Assembly (NCBI GenBank): GCA_903772945.1
Contig: CAICTM010001789.1
Span: 1 to 22,650 of the forward strand
Length of the DNA stretch: 22,650 bases
Source: Seminavis robusta
Lineage: Eukaryota; Bacillariophyta; Bacillariophyceae; Naviculales; Naviculaceae
Direction: 5' to 3'
Positions 1 to 8,645 of this stretch are shown in pieces (the first letter of the stretch is position 1; each line of letters begins with the position of its first letter). The notes below the pieces were generated by a model. It was given only the letters and a program-made list of their open reading frames with translations. It did not search any database and was not told the origin of the DNA. The position numbers were made by a program, and so were the translations under genes.

Positions 1-87
1 CGGGATACTCGGGAGGAATGGTTGGACTTGGCAGCCGATAGACGCCTCCTTTTCTTTGTTGAAGGAACATCAAGACACCAGCTTTTC

Positions 88-295
88 ATTTACATGTGCC
101 GTGACACCAACCATAGCTCCTGTAGAATTTCAAAATCCTCTGCTCTTTCTCAACTACAGCTACCAGTACACGGAGTGGTCTAGCTCTGGCAATTTACATG
201 TGCCGTGACACCAACCATAGCTCCTGTAGAATTTCAAAATCCTCTGCTCTTTCTCAACTACAGCTACCAGTACTCGGAGTGGTCTAGCTCTGGCA
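88..295. repeat. Tandem duplication, two copies of a 104-bp unit
   Basis: The stretch from about 88 to 191 is repeated head to tail from 192 to 295. Both copies run from TTTACATGTGCCGTGACACC through to GTGGTCTAGCTCTGGCAA. The only difference I see is one base near the end of the unit (TACACGG in the first, TACTCGG in the second), so the duplication is recent. No open frame or transposon feature explains it. Confidence 0.95.
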
Positions 296-550
296 AGCTA
301 CACGTAGTCTAGATGATGCTTTGTTGAAACATACTGGTATTAATTAAGCAAGCTGCCACATGCCCAGCTATCCATACCTCACAGGAGATGCTCAGGTATC
401 TGATCTTGAGAAACCTTGAGGTGGCAAGTGGCAAGCTTGTGGAGGGCTGTTGCCTTGTTGCCTTGTTGCCTTGTACCTTGTACCACGGTAGTTCAAAATT
501 AGAATAGAAATTAGAATGGTGAGGTGGAAGGGTACAACATGTACCGTACT

Positions 551-578
551 GTACCACTGTACCACTGTACCACTGTAC
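551..578. repeat. Microrepeat, GTACCACT x3.5
   Basis: Three perfect copies of the 8-mer GTACCACT plus a trailing GTAC. It sits in a stretch where GTAC occurs about every 8 bases. Confidence 0.95.
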
Positions 579-760
579 ATGTACCAGCAGTAAACGATGA
601 GAACAGCTTACAGCTACTGTACCACGTGTCTTCCAACTTCCAAGTCATTCTTATTTATTTACGCTGTACCTCAGTACTGAGAGCTACCGAGTACTCCTGT
701 GAGAAAATAAATAATAAGTATACAGGTAGTCTAAGTGTCTCTGCCTGGACTCCGGAGCTC

Positions 761-783
761 TCTGGAGTCTGGAGTCTGGAGTC
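761..783. repeat. Microrepeat, TCTGGAG x3
   Basis: Three perfect copies of the 7-mer TCTGGAG plus TC. This is a short slippage-type repeat in intergenic DNA. Confidence 0.9.
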
Positions 784-1463
784 CTACATGTACAATGTTC
801 CATTATATCTACTAGCGGAAGTGGTACTGTACACTGTACCAATTAACACCTTACCGGTATATACATGGAAGCCACGTGTCCAATATTAAATAAGTTTGGC
901 TACCAAGCAAGGCAATCTTGCTTTTGGGAGATCACAAGTTTTAAGCAATCTCCTGGAACATCACACCGAATCGCGCCTTCTTTCCACTTCATATATCTAT
1001 TATTCTCCTCCTTTTCCCAGTCTTGATACTGTTAATTCTATTAGGAAACTAAAACCTTGTAGACACTCTTATTGAGAATGGAAAGGCCTTGAATTTATTT
1101 AAAGTTGAGGGAATGAACCATTCATTGTTAACTCCTCTCGAGACTATCCCATTTAATTGGTAATCCCACACTGTCCCACATCTTTTCGAGGATCTCATCC
1201 CACCGGTATGAACGAAGCATTTCAATGGTAGTTGAAGTAAATATAGGGCTAAAGGTAGTTTCTACTGTGCATAGTTTTGTACGAAACTTTTTTTTCCACA
1301 CCTACCTGTCTACCAAAGCCGATGGACGCCATCGCCACGGCAGCCCGAAGATCCAAAATGCGAACAGAGCAAGAAAGATCCTTTGTGGTACCTCTCCTCT
1401 CTCGCCCTCGAGCTCATCTCATCTCACAATTCAATTCTCTACTCCACAAACAAAACAGAAACC

Positions 1464-1835
1464 ATGCAACCCAACAGCAACAACAGCAGTGTCAGTAGCA
1501 CCATGTGGGATAACGACTGGTCCCAAGATATCTCCATGGTTTTGGACTCTTCCGAGCCATGTTGGTCGGAAGACATCTCCGACGTTGTCTCACGCTCCTC
1601 CCTTAGTACATCCATGCATTCCCTCAGCGCATCGATGCACTCCTCCCCACAACAACGGGACGCCTATGGACATCGCATTGCCCGACGAGCTGAACGAAGC
1701 CGCAGGCGACACGCTCAAGCTCAAACTATGAAGTTGAAGCTGCAACGCAGTCGCGGATCACGAAATCTGTTTTCAGAAAACAAGAACGAAGAAGTGTCCC
1801 AACGACGATCCTCCGCTGGATCCTCTACACGATGA
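1464..1835 (+). CDS. Small WS[QE]DIS-motif protein, copy 1 (unknown function)
   Basis: This 123-aa protein of unknown function is recognisable as real because a diverged paralogue lies at 3757–4149. Shared features are DWSQDIS (residues 18–24), then WSEDIS (34–39) followed by VVSRSSL, which makes an internal doublet. A basic helix-like segment follows, RIARRAERSRRRHA (71–84). Between doublet and helix is a Ser/Met/His-rich linker (45–64). There is no signal peptide or membrane segment. The basic block could serve as a nuclear signal or nucleic-acid contact, but that is inference. I start at the ATG at 1464 (context AACC before ATG) because similarity to copy 2 begins just after it. An in-frame ATG at 1383 would add 27 unmatched residues. 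The gene appears intronless. Its GC is higher than the flanking DNA. Real gene likely; function unknown. Confidence 0.75.
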   Translation: MQPNSNNSSVSSTMWDNDWSQDISMVLDSSEPCWSEDISDVVSRSSLSTSMHSLSASMHSSPQQRDAYGHRIARRAERSRRRHAQAQTMKLKLQRSRGSRNLFSENKNEEVSQRRSSAGSSTR

Positions 1836-3540
1836 GTTGGTGGCGACGAAAGACCTTCTTTTGACCATCTCTTCGAGCAGCTCATCAAAACCTCTCTATG
1901 CATCCATTTGATACCCTTCAAGGATTTCTTCTCTCCATATCCTGTACTTTAGTAGAATAACCCACTAGCTAGCGAAAACGATTCCAATAAGGTGTACTCA
2001 GGTAGATCGTAAAGTTGTAAGCTTGTTTCTGATTGAATCAAGTATGAGTAGCGAGTGCCGTCATCTCGCTCAGGATGCACAAGCTTCATTTTTCGAGCAA
2101 CTCTATGTTTGCTCCCTCATACTGGATGATTCCAAGCACCTCGATCAGCAACATAACATGTACATGAATGTAATCAGGTGGCGAAGGGCTGACAAGAAGC
2201 AAGGAGGATGCACCCGCCAATCACCCACTGCCGATTAAAGTTTGACTTCATGACAAGCCAGAACCCCTGCCATCATTGATCACGATAAAAAGCCTGAGGA
2301 CTTTGGATAGACGATGAGCTATGACGACAAGGTTTACCAGGTACTCAAGAACTACATGTATTGCTGTGCGTAGCTACTAGCTAGAGCTGAGCCAAGTGTA
2401 AGGAGTGAAGATGAAGTAGGGACAGCTGGAAGCGTGAAAATACTACATGTACCAGAACTCTTGAGTGCGGGCACAGACATCACATTCATCACTGACCACG
2501 GAATGCAAAATGGATTCAAAGCAGAAGAAGCAAACGGCCAACGGTAACAAGAAGGAAGCAAGCACGGGACGAATCTCGAATTGTGGTGTCATGTTTGGTT
2601 TGGCATGCATCTTAGTCTAGCTTGCACTTTTCAGAAGTCTCATCATTGTAGTAGTACGGAATTGAGTAGGCAAAACGAGGCTTCGTGTCAACTTACGAGC
2701 TCAATTTGCTGAAAAATCAGTCCTACTAGACTAGTAGACTGCTCCGACTGGTCATCATCCAACGTACCAACCAAACTAAGAGTCCGTGACTACAAGCTAG
2801 CTAGCTAGTGTCTTGGGCCATCTTGGCATTCAGCCAAACAGCCAACAGCCAAACCTATTGGAGCTGTTCTTAGAGCTTCGGAAGTGCTCTCTCCATTCTC
2901 CAACGCCACACAAACCGAGGATCGATGGCTACGGTACTGGAGCTCGTTACATGTATTTATCCCGTCCCTATTGTTCCAGCCACACTGCAGTACAGAAGCT
3001 AGCTCTTGAGAATGCTGGTACCGGAGAGGCCAGCTCAGCAGCACACCACCAGCCACCAGCTAAAGCTCTCATCTTGCATGCAATTTTTCTCGTAAGGTTT
3101 CTGGTTCTGTAGCTAGCTACAGTAGTAGCTTGGACTCTACTAGCAGCACCAGCTATTTTAATTAATAGTCTAGTAGTAGTACATCTACAATGTACATGTA
3201 TGTACTCAATTACAGTCTTAACAGTTTTTGCGGACCACAGGATACCATAACTACTGCGGGGTACTCAGTGTACCGGGTACTGTAGTAGATTTAGGCCACA
3301 TCACGTCCTCACGACTTCGTCAGAAAGACTTGAGTACTGAAAGCTGTACTGAAGCAATGTTTGTCAACAGCACCATCTTGTACCTCAAAAGTTTGGCAAG
3401 ATCATTATTAAAAGTCAACGCACCAAGGATAAGAGAGATCACTCCGAGTTTGTGGTACCGATTTCAAGCCACTAATTCTCAGGGACATGCTAGGAAAATA
3501 CTGGCACAGAGACTCTCCCCATAAATCCAGGAAGGGACGG
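1836..3540. other. Intergenic DNA between the two paralogues
   Basis: No gene is supported. A 64-codon frame (ATG at 2044) lies 208 bases after the copy 1 stop, but nothing recommends it beyond being open, and it is probably 3' flank. From 2700 to 3300 the DNA is crowded with CTAG and GTAC tetramers, for example CTAG runs near 2796–2810 and GTAC/TAGTAG runs at 3110–3220. No terminator or RNA gene was seen. Confidence 0.5.
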
Positions 3541-3747
3541 ATGTCCGGACGCCACATCTTGCTGGAACTCTTGCTGGTTCTAGTGTTTTTGCTGGAGCAC
3601 TCAGTAGCAAGCTATCAGTACACTGTACGTAGCATGAATGCCAAAGAACCTCTCTCCTCTCACAATTTCAGATTGAGCCAACTTTGCAACTCCCCACCTC
3701 CAAAGCCAGCTAGTTCTGCCACAATCTATTCTACTCTTCTAACGTAA
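3541..3747 (+). CDS. Doubtful short frame with hydrophobic start, upstream of copy 2
   Basis: A 68-residue frame begins at the ATG at 3541 and ends 9 bases before the ATG of the next gene. Its start has a hydrophobic stretch (ILLELLLVLVFLLEHSVA, about residues 5–22) that would score as a signal peptide. The rest is Ser/Pro-rich without cysteines or a known motif. It may only be the 5' leader of the gene at 3757, because the last 90 bases resemble the C/T-rich leader of copy 1. The Leu run comes from a CTTGCTGG-like repeat and could be chance. Confidence 0.18.
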   Translation: MSGRHILLELLLVLVFLLEHSVASYQYTVRSMNAKEPLSSHNFRLSQLCNSPPPKPASSATIYSTLLT

Positions 3748-3756
3748 CAAACAACG

Positions 3757-4149
3757 ATGAGAAACAGCATCAGCACCAACGACCTCATGGACGACTGGTC
3801 CCAAGATATCTCCTCTGTTGTCGAGTCGTCAGAGTCTTGGTCTGAGGATATTTCCGCGGTTGTTGCCAGGTCTTCCCTCAGGAGTTCTGTCAATGTGTCC
3901 CCACAAGCTAATGACGACTACAGCATGAGGATTGCTCGACGAGCAGAGAGAAGGCGCAAGAAGCACGCTGAATCTCAAGAAAAACAACTAAACAAGCGAC
4001 GAAGCTGTACCGATATACTGCAAGCCGCCATGGAAGCAAGAAAGGCTTCCAAGCCTTCGACTGGGAGTGCCAGTAATGCAACTTGGTCCAAGCGTTCCAC
4101 ATCCAGAGACTCGCTTTCACAAAAACTGAAGGCACTAGCTCAGCTTTGA
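3757..4149 (+). CDS. Small WS[QE]DIS-motif protein, copy 2 (unknown function)
   Basis: This 130-aa paralogue of the 1464–1835 product has the same order of parts. DDWSQDIS is at residues 12–19, SWSEDIS followed by AVVARSSL at 27–41, and the basic segment RIARRAERRRKKHA at 58–71. The Ser-rich linker is shorter than in copy 1. The C-terminal third differs from copy 1 and is Lys/Ser-rich, ending in a possible short helix (SQKLKALAQL). DNA identity is visible by eye through the doublet, for example GACTGGTCCCAAGATATCTC in both. The ATG at 3757 (context ACAACG before ATG) fits the start of similarity. The downstream neighbour is convergent, with 118 bp between stops. There is no membrane segment or known domain. 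Expression and function cannot be inferred. Confidence 0.8.
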   Translation: MRNSISTNDLMDDWSQDISSVVESSESWSEDISAVVARSSLRSSVNVSPQANDDYSMRIARRAERRRKKHAESQEKQLNKRRSCTDILQAAMEARKASKPSTGSASNATWSKRSTSRDSLSQKLKALAQL

Positions 4150-4267
4150 TGAATATACCCGGCACCATCTTCCATCTTCCCAAACGCACAAAAAAACTAA
4201 ATGGCCTATTCTTCCGGTTTTGCCTTCCTTTCATACCATAGATCATAAGTCTAATCAATAACTTTAA

Positions 4268-4741
4268 TTAAGCAAACTCCATCTCAAGCTCATCTTGTGC
4301 CTCAAAAGGTGCTACTACCGGTACGCTGGACTGGGGATATCCAGTTGCGACGCAGACCAATGCCTTGCACCCCGATCTCTTTTCACTAGTTGCAGAAGCT
4401 GACACATTCGTCGAATTGAGAGCCCAACATCCATCGAGGCAAGCGACATCGTCGCCGCTGCCATCAAAGCAGTTTACTTCGCAACGGGATAGGGCTGCTC
4501 CATTGGCTCGAAAGCAATTCGTGAAGCAGCCAAACTGTTGGCGTGACCGCTGTTCGATTGGTGGCATACGGAGACCATTACTAGTCTTTCTCGTCAGACC
4601 ACGAGCACTGCTACCACTCAGCATCACAAGAAGAAAGCTTAGAATTGCAACCGCGACAAGCACAATCCTTAATTGGATGCTTTCTGAGAATGGTTTTGTC
4701 TTGGGATCAGTGGGATTGTTGTGCTGGGTCGGGTCTTCCAT
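4268..4741 (-). CDS. Cys-rich single-pass membrane protein (unknown family)
   Basis: This 157-aa protein has a short N-terminal tail, one hydrophobic segment (about residues 24–42) and a following region with eight cysteines in pairs: C72/C76, C87/C91, C101/C105 and C125/C130. The first three are C-x3-C spaced by 10 and 9 residues, and the last is C-x4-C. Two N-glycosylation sequons occur near N109 and N112. Basic residues follow the helix at 47–52, and a few lysines precede it, so topology is uncertain. If the Cys-rich part is lumenal, the paired cysteines would suit a disulfide-linked helical domain. The tail is acidic. I do not recognise the family. Twin CX3C also occurs in small mitochondrial Tim proteins, but the leading membrane segment and the extra pairs do not fit them. 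The stop is convergent with the gene ending at 4149. Confidence 0.65.
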   Translation of the reverse strand: MEDPTQHNNPTDPKTKPFSESIQLRIVLVAVAILSFLLVMLSGSSARGLTRKTSNGLRMPPIEQRSRQQFGCFTNCFRANGAALSRCEVNCFDGSGDDVACLDGCWALNSTNVSASATSEKRSGCKALVCVATGYPQSSVPVVAPFEAQDELEMEFA

Positions 4742-6433
4742 CGTGCACCAGAGTTTGATGATACGCTTGTTACTGGAACTCTGAATCGAGCTAGTTTATG
4801 GGAGCCCCTCTCTTCTTGCAGCTGGAATTGTAAGGACTGTTTTCAATGCTACCAATACCACCCACCCGGCGGGGTGCGGCCATGTCGTGGTCGATGCTGT
4901 ACATCCAAAACAGCTCTGGTTGCTGGATTCTGCTCCATGTCTACTATCCCTCCTGTTTCTAGCTGGATCACTTGACTTCCTGTTCGGTTTCATCGCATGT
5001 GGAAGATAACTTTGTACATCAGGGCGATGCGGTAAAACATGTTATTGTTTGAAATCAAATCTTCTTTAAACAAATAGACTTTTTTCCGAACTTTACCGCA
5101 ACTACCTGTTTATAGCTGTTTGGGCAGGCACGATGTGTGAATATTAGTACTGGTACTAGCTACCGGTAGTACCTGGAATTGAATGACTGAGGACTGACTC
5201 AACAGCAAAGTCTCGTCCAGTACTAGCTAGCTAGAAGTCTAGCTAGTAGAAGGTTTTGTACGGCTCAACACCGGGATGAAGTACGCTGGCTCCAAGGCAA
5301 CAAATAATCAACAAGAAACCACTGCAATGTTCACTTCTACGACATCAAAGTTTTACATGGAGGAGGATCCTCTGATCTGACTACTGAATGGCTGGTACGC
5401 GAGACACCTTGCCAGCCAATTGCGCAACTTCTAACCCAGATTTCCATTGAGCCCGAACAACAACAAAAAAATCAAAAGTCAATTGAAGGATTCAGACGAG
5501 AAGTGCTTGAGGGGACCCATGAGCCAAGGCCCAGGTGTTTCCCACGCTCCTCAAGTCTGCTCAACGGCCACAATGGCCTCTTGGTACTAGTCTAGGGTGT
5601 GACGCCAATTACCTATCTAAGGATGTGTACACAGAGATCTGAGCTATGGTTGCAATGCCACAGGTCGTTACTTGTGTTGCAGAGAGTGGGAGATATGGAG
5701 GAGGAGGTTGGAGAGGAGAGGATATTGGAAACGAAAGGATGATAGGAAATTTCCGAGAGCCAGAACAGCACTTTGAAAAGATTCTATAGCAAGCTATCAG
5801 TGCAGCCAAGACCTTCGGGATTCCCAACAGCTGCCTTTACAATTGAGAGAGGCTCAAATTTCTGAAGGCCATCAAGCGAAAGAACCCCAAACCTCCTCGT
5901 CAACTAATGCAACTAAGTTCTTGGTGTTTGCGGTCCTAGTAGACCAGATTTCACTCTAGAAAAGATATTCCAGCACGGATAAGTCTGCTAGTCAAAAGAG
6001 TTGATCAACATGTATGTCGGAAGGTCCACCCTCGGTAGATTCAATGATTCGATTCAACCGACGAGCTATGATAACCAACTGTAAAGGCGACTGCCTGCAT
6101 AATGTATGTATGCAACTGACTGTGGGGAACCCAACAAGGGACGATACGGACGGATTGACTGCTGGTTGAACACAATCTTTCTACTGTGACTGGCGGGTCC
6201 GTTGCTCTCTGACGGTTTTGCATCACTTTCTGTTGCGCTGCAGAAGAGTGAATAATTCAGCAGTTGTGCAGCACCTCTTTTCAATTACTTTTCTACCGCA
6301 CCGCAGTCGCACCGCAAAGCAAAGCTTTCCGCACACGAACATCCCACAAACTCAGTTCTTATCAGTCTGAGAGCTGCTTCTTGTTTGTTTGTCTTTTGCT
6401 GGGACTCCCAGGAGGTAACAGAAAGAAAAGCCA
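4742..6433. other. Gene-poor stretch with one suggestive open frame
   Basis: No gene can be called with confidence. Regions 5143–5175 and 5217–5252 are dense in GTAC and CTAG. On the plus strand one frame is open without an ATG from 5308 to the TAG at 5593–5595. Its composition is plausible for protein (Gly/Ser then Gln-rich), and a possible 3' splice site (TTGTGTTGCAG) lies downstream near 5680. This could be an exon of an unrecognised or decayed gene, but open frames of this length occur by chance. Confidence 0.35.
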
Positions 6434-6649
6434 ATGGAAGCAGGAAGCCGCAATGGAAACACCCTGTTTAGCCTCCCTCATGGCTTGTTTAATCAACCCC
6501 CTTTCCCAAGACAAAACCTCATGCAATGGTGCGAATTAGGCGAAACGTCGAAACCAACAAACACAAAGACGCCGCCAGGAATAGACCTTGAGCAGCTGAA
6601 TTCAGTTGAGTTTTTAGTGGCAGTTTTTAAAATGGAGTCCCGCGAGTGA
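6434..6649 (+). CDS. Doubtful short ORF cut near its end by the foldback element
   Basis: A frame starts at the ATG at 6434 and reads about 45 residues before entering the foldback element at 6567, where it then ends at an element-derived stop. Removing the element and one copy of its target duplication would keep the frame open for only a few more codons, to a TAG just beyond. The product would be about 50 residues, Pro/Asn-rich, with no known motif. The upstream 150 bases are C/A/T-rich like a leader. Coding status is weak. Confidence 0.18.
   Translation: MEAGSRNGNTLFSLPHGLFNQPPFPRQNLMQWCELGETSKPTNTKTPPGIDLEQLNSVEFLVAVFKMESRE
6559..6566. repeat. Left target-site duplication, AAACACAA
   Basis: The 8-mer AAACACAA lies directly before the foldback element and is repeated directly after it at 6944–6951. 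This fits an insertion that duplicated 8 bp of target. Confidence 0.75.
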
Positions 6650-6943
6650 AATGAGTGAAAATCGCTCAAAAATGACTCAAAAATGAGCGATCACTCAAAA
6701 ATGACTCAAATAATGAGTGATTTTTCAGTCGTTTTTCAGCCGTTTTTCAGTCGATTTTCAGTCAAAAGCACTCAAATGAGTCAATTTTGAGTGATTATCA
6801 CTCATTTTTCGCAATGAGTGCTTTTCACTCAATTTTTGAGTGATCACTCATTTTTTGAGTGATTTTTGAGAGATTGAATCATTCGGTCACGACTAATCAC
6901 AGATGACATTTTAGCTGCTCAAGGTCTATTCCTGGCAGCGTCA
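6567..6943. mobile_element. Foldback (MITE-like) element, 377 bp
   Basis: Two arms are inverted copies of each other: 6568–6597 (starting GACGC, ending GAGCAGCT) and 6913–6942. They match at 29 of 30 positions. Between them lie 315 bases in which ACTCAAAAATGA-type and TGAGTGATTTTT-type words alternate, so the left half (about 6650–6720) is itself largely complementary to the right half (about 6790–6870). The whole element could fold into one long hairpin. An 8-bp direct repeat flanks it. There is no coding capacity, so it would be moved by enzymes made elsewhere. The 8-bp target duplication fits hAT (8 bp) or Mutator-like (8–11 bp) superfamilies, and a decayed MULE transposase lies 9.5 kb away in this window. 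Assignment to either is inference. Confidence 0.85.
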
Positions 6944-6951
6944 AAACACAA
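6944..6951. repeat. Right target-site duplication, AAACACAA
   Basis: Second copy of the 8-mer found at 6559–6566, directly after the foldback element. Confidence 0.75.
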
Positions 6952-7271
6952 CCTTCACAGACTACTAGCTAGTAGTACTAGTTCTAAGTCTTGATCTTCA
7001 TTTTAAAAAACACCGAAAAAATGAAACCCAGATTGGACTGGTCAGTGGTTTTGGGTGCAGACATGACTTACCGAGTTGGATTGTCCAGGAGGAGAGCATC
7101 CGTGCATACACACATGTGCGGCATCTTTGAGCTTAAGTTTCCAGCAGCACCGGCACTGAAGCGTGAAGTTGGGGGCCTTCTTGTCTAACTCAAATAATAC
7201 TAAAAGATCGGAAAGGAGAATCTTAATTGAGGAAGGCTGCCGCGACTTGACCCGTTTGTGCTCTACTGACA

Positions 7272-7280
7272 TATATAAAG
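7272..7280 (+). promoter_or_regulatory. Possible TATA box, TATATAAAG
   Basis: A consensus-like TATATAAAG lies 61 bases before the ATG at 7341 and about 360 bases before the ATG at 7641. It could drive one transcript that carries both frames. The support is the motif alone. Confidence 0.3.
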
Positions 7281-7340
7281 ACGAGGCTCTTTTCTTTGGA
7301 AGAGTCATTTGTACAACTCGTACATTATGCATCGGAGAAC

Positions 7341-7484
7341 ATGATCATCAGAGTACAACATGAGGAATTTGAGGAGGCAATCATGAACAGTTCGAAAGAG
7401 GGCTTTATTAATATTGTCCAAGAGCTTGGTTCATTAAATCCTTCCGAAAGCGGCATTGAACGTGATACTGGCCGCACAGCTTGA
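7341..7484 (+). CDS. Doubtful 47-residue frame (possible leader peptide or small protein)
   Basis: This short frame follows the TATA-like motif at 7272. It encodes 47 residues with a mixed-charge, helix-like N-terminal half and a Ser/Gly/Arg tail. No family is recognised. It could be a genuine small protein, an upstream frame of the transcript for 7641–8093, or chance. Between it and 7641 is a short GGTCCTC triplication near 7521–7542. Confidence 0.22.
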   Translation: MIIRVQHEEFEEAIMNSSKEGFINIVQELGSLNPSESGIERDTGRTA

Positions 7485-7640
7485 ATGGTCAAAACGAATG
7501 ATGCTCACTTTTTCGCTTTCGGTCCTCGGTCCTCGGTCCTCGGCACGAAAGGGAGAAAAGAGAAAGGATCACAAATTCGTGAAAAGCTCCTTCACCCCCA
7601 ACATATTCAAAAGAGAAACTATTAATATCACTGTTACACC

Positions 7641-8093
7641 ATGATGAAGAGCCAGCAAACATCTTGTCAGAGCTGCCCCCAACACCAAGTTGCGGTTCAC
7701 GAAGAAACCGTTGGTGCAGCCTCGTCGCCTCTGGAAATGTACTTGAAATCCATAATCTCGCCTGAAGCGACGGGCATTACCTTGGTTCAAGACAACCCCC
7801 TGATCAGTTCCAGCAGAAGAAGAAGAAGAAACAACAAAAAGATGAAATCAAGGAGACGGCGTTGTGCGTTCAGTAGTCAAGCATTGGCATCACCTTACAT
7901 GGATACTACAGACCTTCTTGACGATGGCCAACGGTGGGAAGCAGAGCCTCTGGATTCTTCTTCGGAACACAGCACGGACAGCACGCTTGGTTCTTCAAGA
8001 ACTAGAATGTCGGCCAGCAGTAGCAAGCCCAAGCTTCCGAAACGACGTCACAGTCCCATTTTCAATGATACAGAAACTCCTCTTAACTTTTAA
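7641..8093 (+). CDS. Basic Ser/Arg-rich protein, 150 aa (unknown function)
   Basis: The frame starts with two adjacent ATGs (context TTACACC before ATG) and gives 150 residues. Residues about 52–75 hold two arginine clusters (SSSRRRRRNNKKMKSRRRR), which would act as a bipartite nuclear localisation signal if the protein is real. An acidic and Ser-rich segment follows (about 90–115), then a second basic patch near the end (KPKLPKRRH). The N-terminal third has two cysteines and is otherwise unremarkable. No membrane segment, domain or paralogue is visible in the window. The 60 bases before the ATG are A/T/C-rich like a leader. A disordered nuclear protein is the simplest reading, but this is inference from composition. 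Confidence 0.5.
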   Translation: MMKSQQTSCQSCPQHQVAVHEETVGAASSPLEMYLKSIISPEATGITLVQDNPLISSSRRRRRNNKKMKSRRRRCAFSSQALASPYMDTTDLLDDGQRWEAEPLDSSSEHSTDSTLGSSRTRMSASSSKPKLPKRRHSPIFNDTETPLNF

Positions 8094-8639
8094 CTGCAGC
8101 TCTCAGACAACTCATATACACAATCTTTGGCTTGCCTGTGTGCTCATATATACATCTATACCCGTATGGAACGAAAGTGGATTCAAACAGTGCAAACTTG
8201 GAGCGATAACTGCTTGTGGGGCTGGATCTGGGTCTAGTGTCTCTTGACTATGATCCAACCTGGTGACAACCCAGCCGCTCAAAAGACCTTCCAGGCTACA
8301 GAGTTGAGCCACTACTTGTAGCACTTTGTCTTCTGCTGGTTCCTGGTCAGTTTAGTCTTTGGCATGATGATTTTTAGGGTATTTCTAAAGTTCCTATTCT
8401 GATCAGTGCTACCCGGAGCGGTGAGCCTCCTTGTCGGGCAGCCTTGAGCAAGAAGCAACGAATGCTGTACCGGGTGGGTACCAAAAGCTGTACCGAGTTC
8501 TCTTTCCTGTCTTGCGGGCTATCCAGCTACAACTCTACTAGTAGCTAGCTGAGCTACGCTATCCGATCGGGTTTGGAGGCGTGGACGAGTGCAACACAAG
8601 AAGCACCAACCAGCGATTCTGCATTACAGTAGAAACAAC
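8094..8639. other. Intergenic DNA, nothing recognised
   Basis: This covers the 3' flank of the 7641–8093 frame and the region up to the tRNA gene. Open frames are short and on conflicting strands. Several GTACC and CTAG words occur near 8460–8550. No other signal was seen. Confidence 0.5.
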
Positions 8640-8644
8640 AAAAA
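8640..8644 (-). terminator. RNA polymerase III terminator (T5)
   Basis: Five A residues on the plus strand give TTTTT on the transcript strand, one base after the last tRNA nucleotide. This is the usual Pol III stop signal. Confidence 0.8.
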
Positions 8645-8645
8645 T

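Larger units (their letters stand above)
296..1463. other. Intergenic DNA, no gene supported
   Basis: I see no convincing coding region here. Open frames are short, overlap on both strands and have unnatural composition. The DNA contains small tandem repeats (separate entries) and many GTAC tetramers around 530–590 and 780–860. The last 100 bases before 1464 are C/T/A-rich and end in AAAACAGAAACC, which fits a 5' untranslated leader of the gene starting at 1464. Confidence 0.6.

Noticed and set aside
1225..1731. Plus-strand frame of 168 codons overlapping the first WS[QE]DIS gene
   Set aside because: It uses a different frame from the one conserved in the paralogue at 3757, and its sequence is not shared with that locus.
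2023..2238. Short frame downstream of the first WS[QE]DIS gene
   Set aside because: It has no homologous partner at the second locus and no motif, and its length is within chance.
6650..6870. Tandem satellite made of ACTCAAAAATGA words
   Set aside because: The words are arranged as two complementary halves inside inverted arms with a target duplication, so a foldback element is the better reading.
7641..8093. Third member of the WS[QE]DIS family
   Set aside because: It shares Ser-rich and basic composition but lacks the WS[QE]DIS doublet and the RIARRAER helix.
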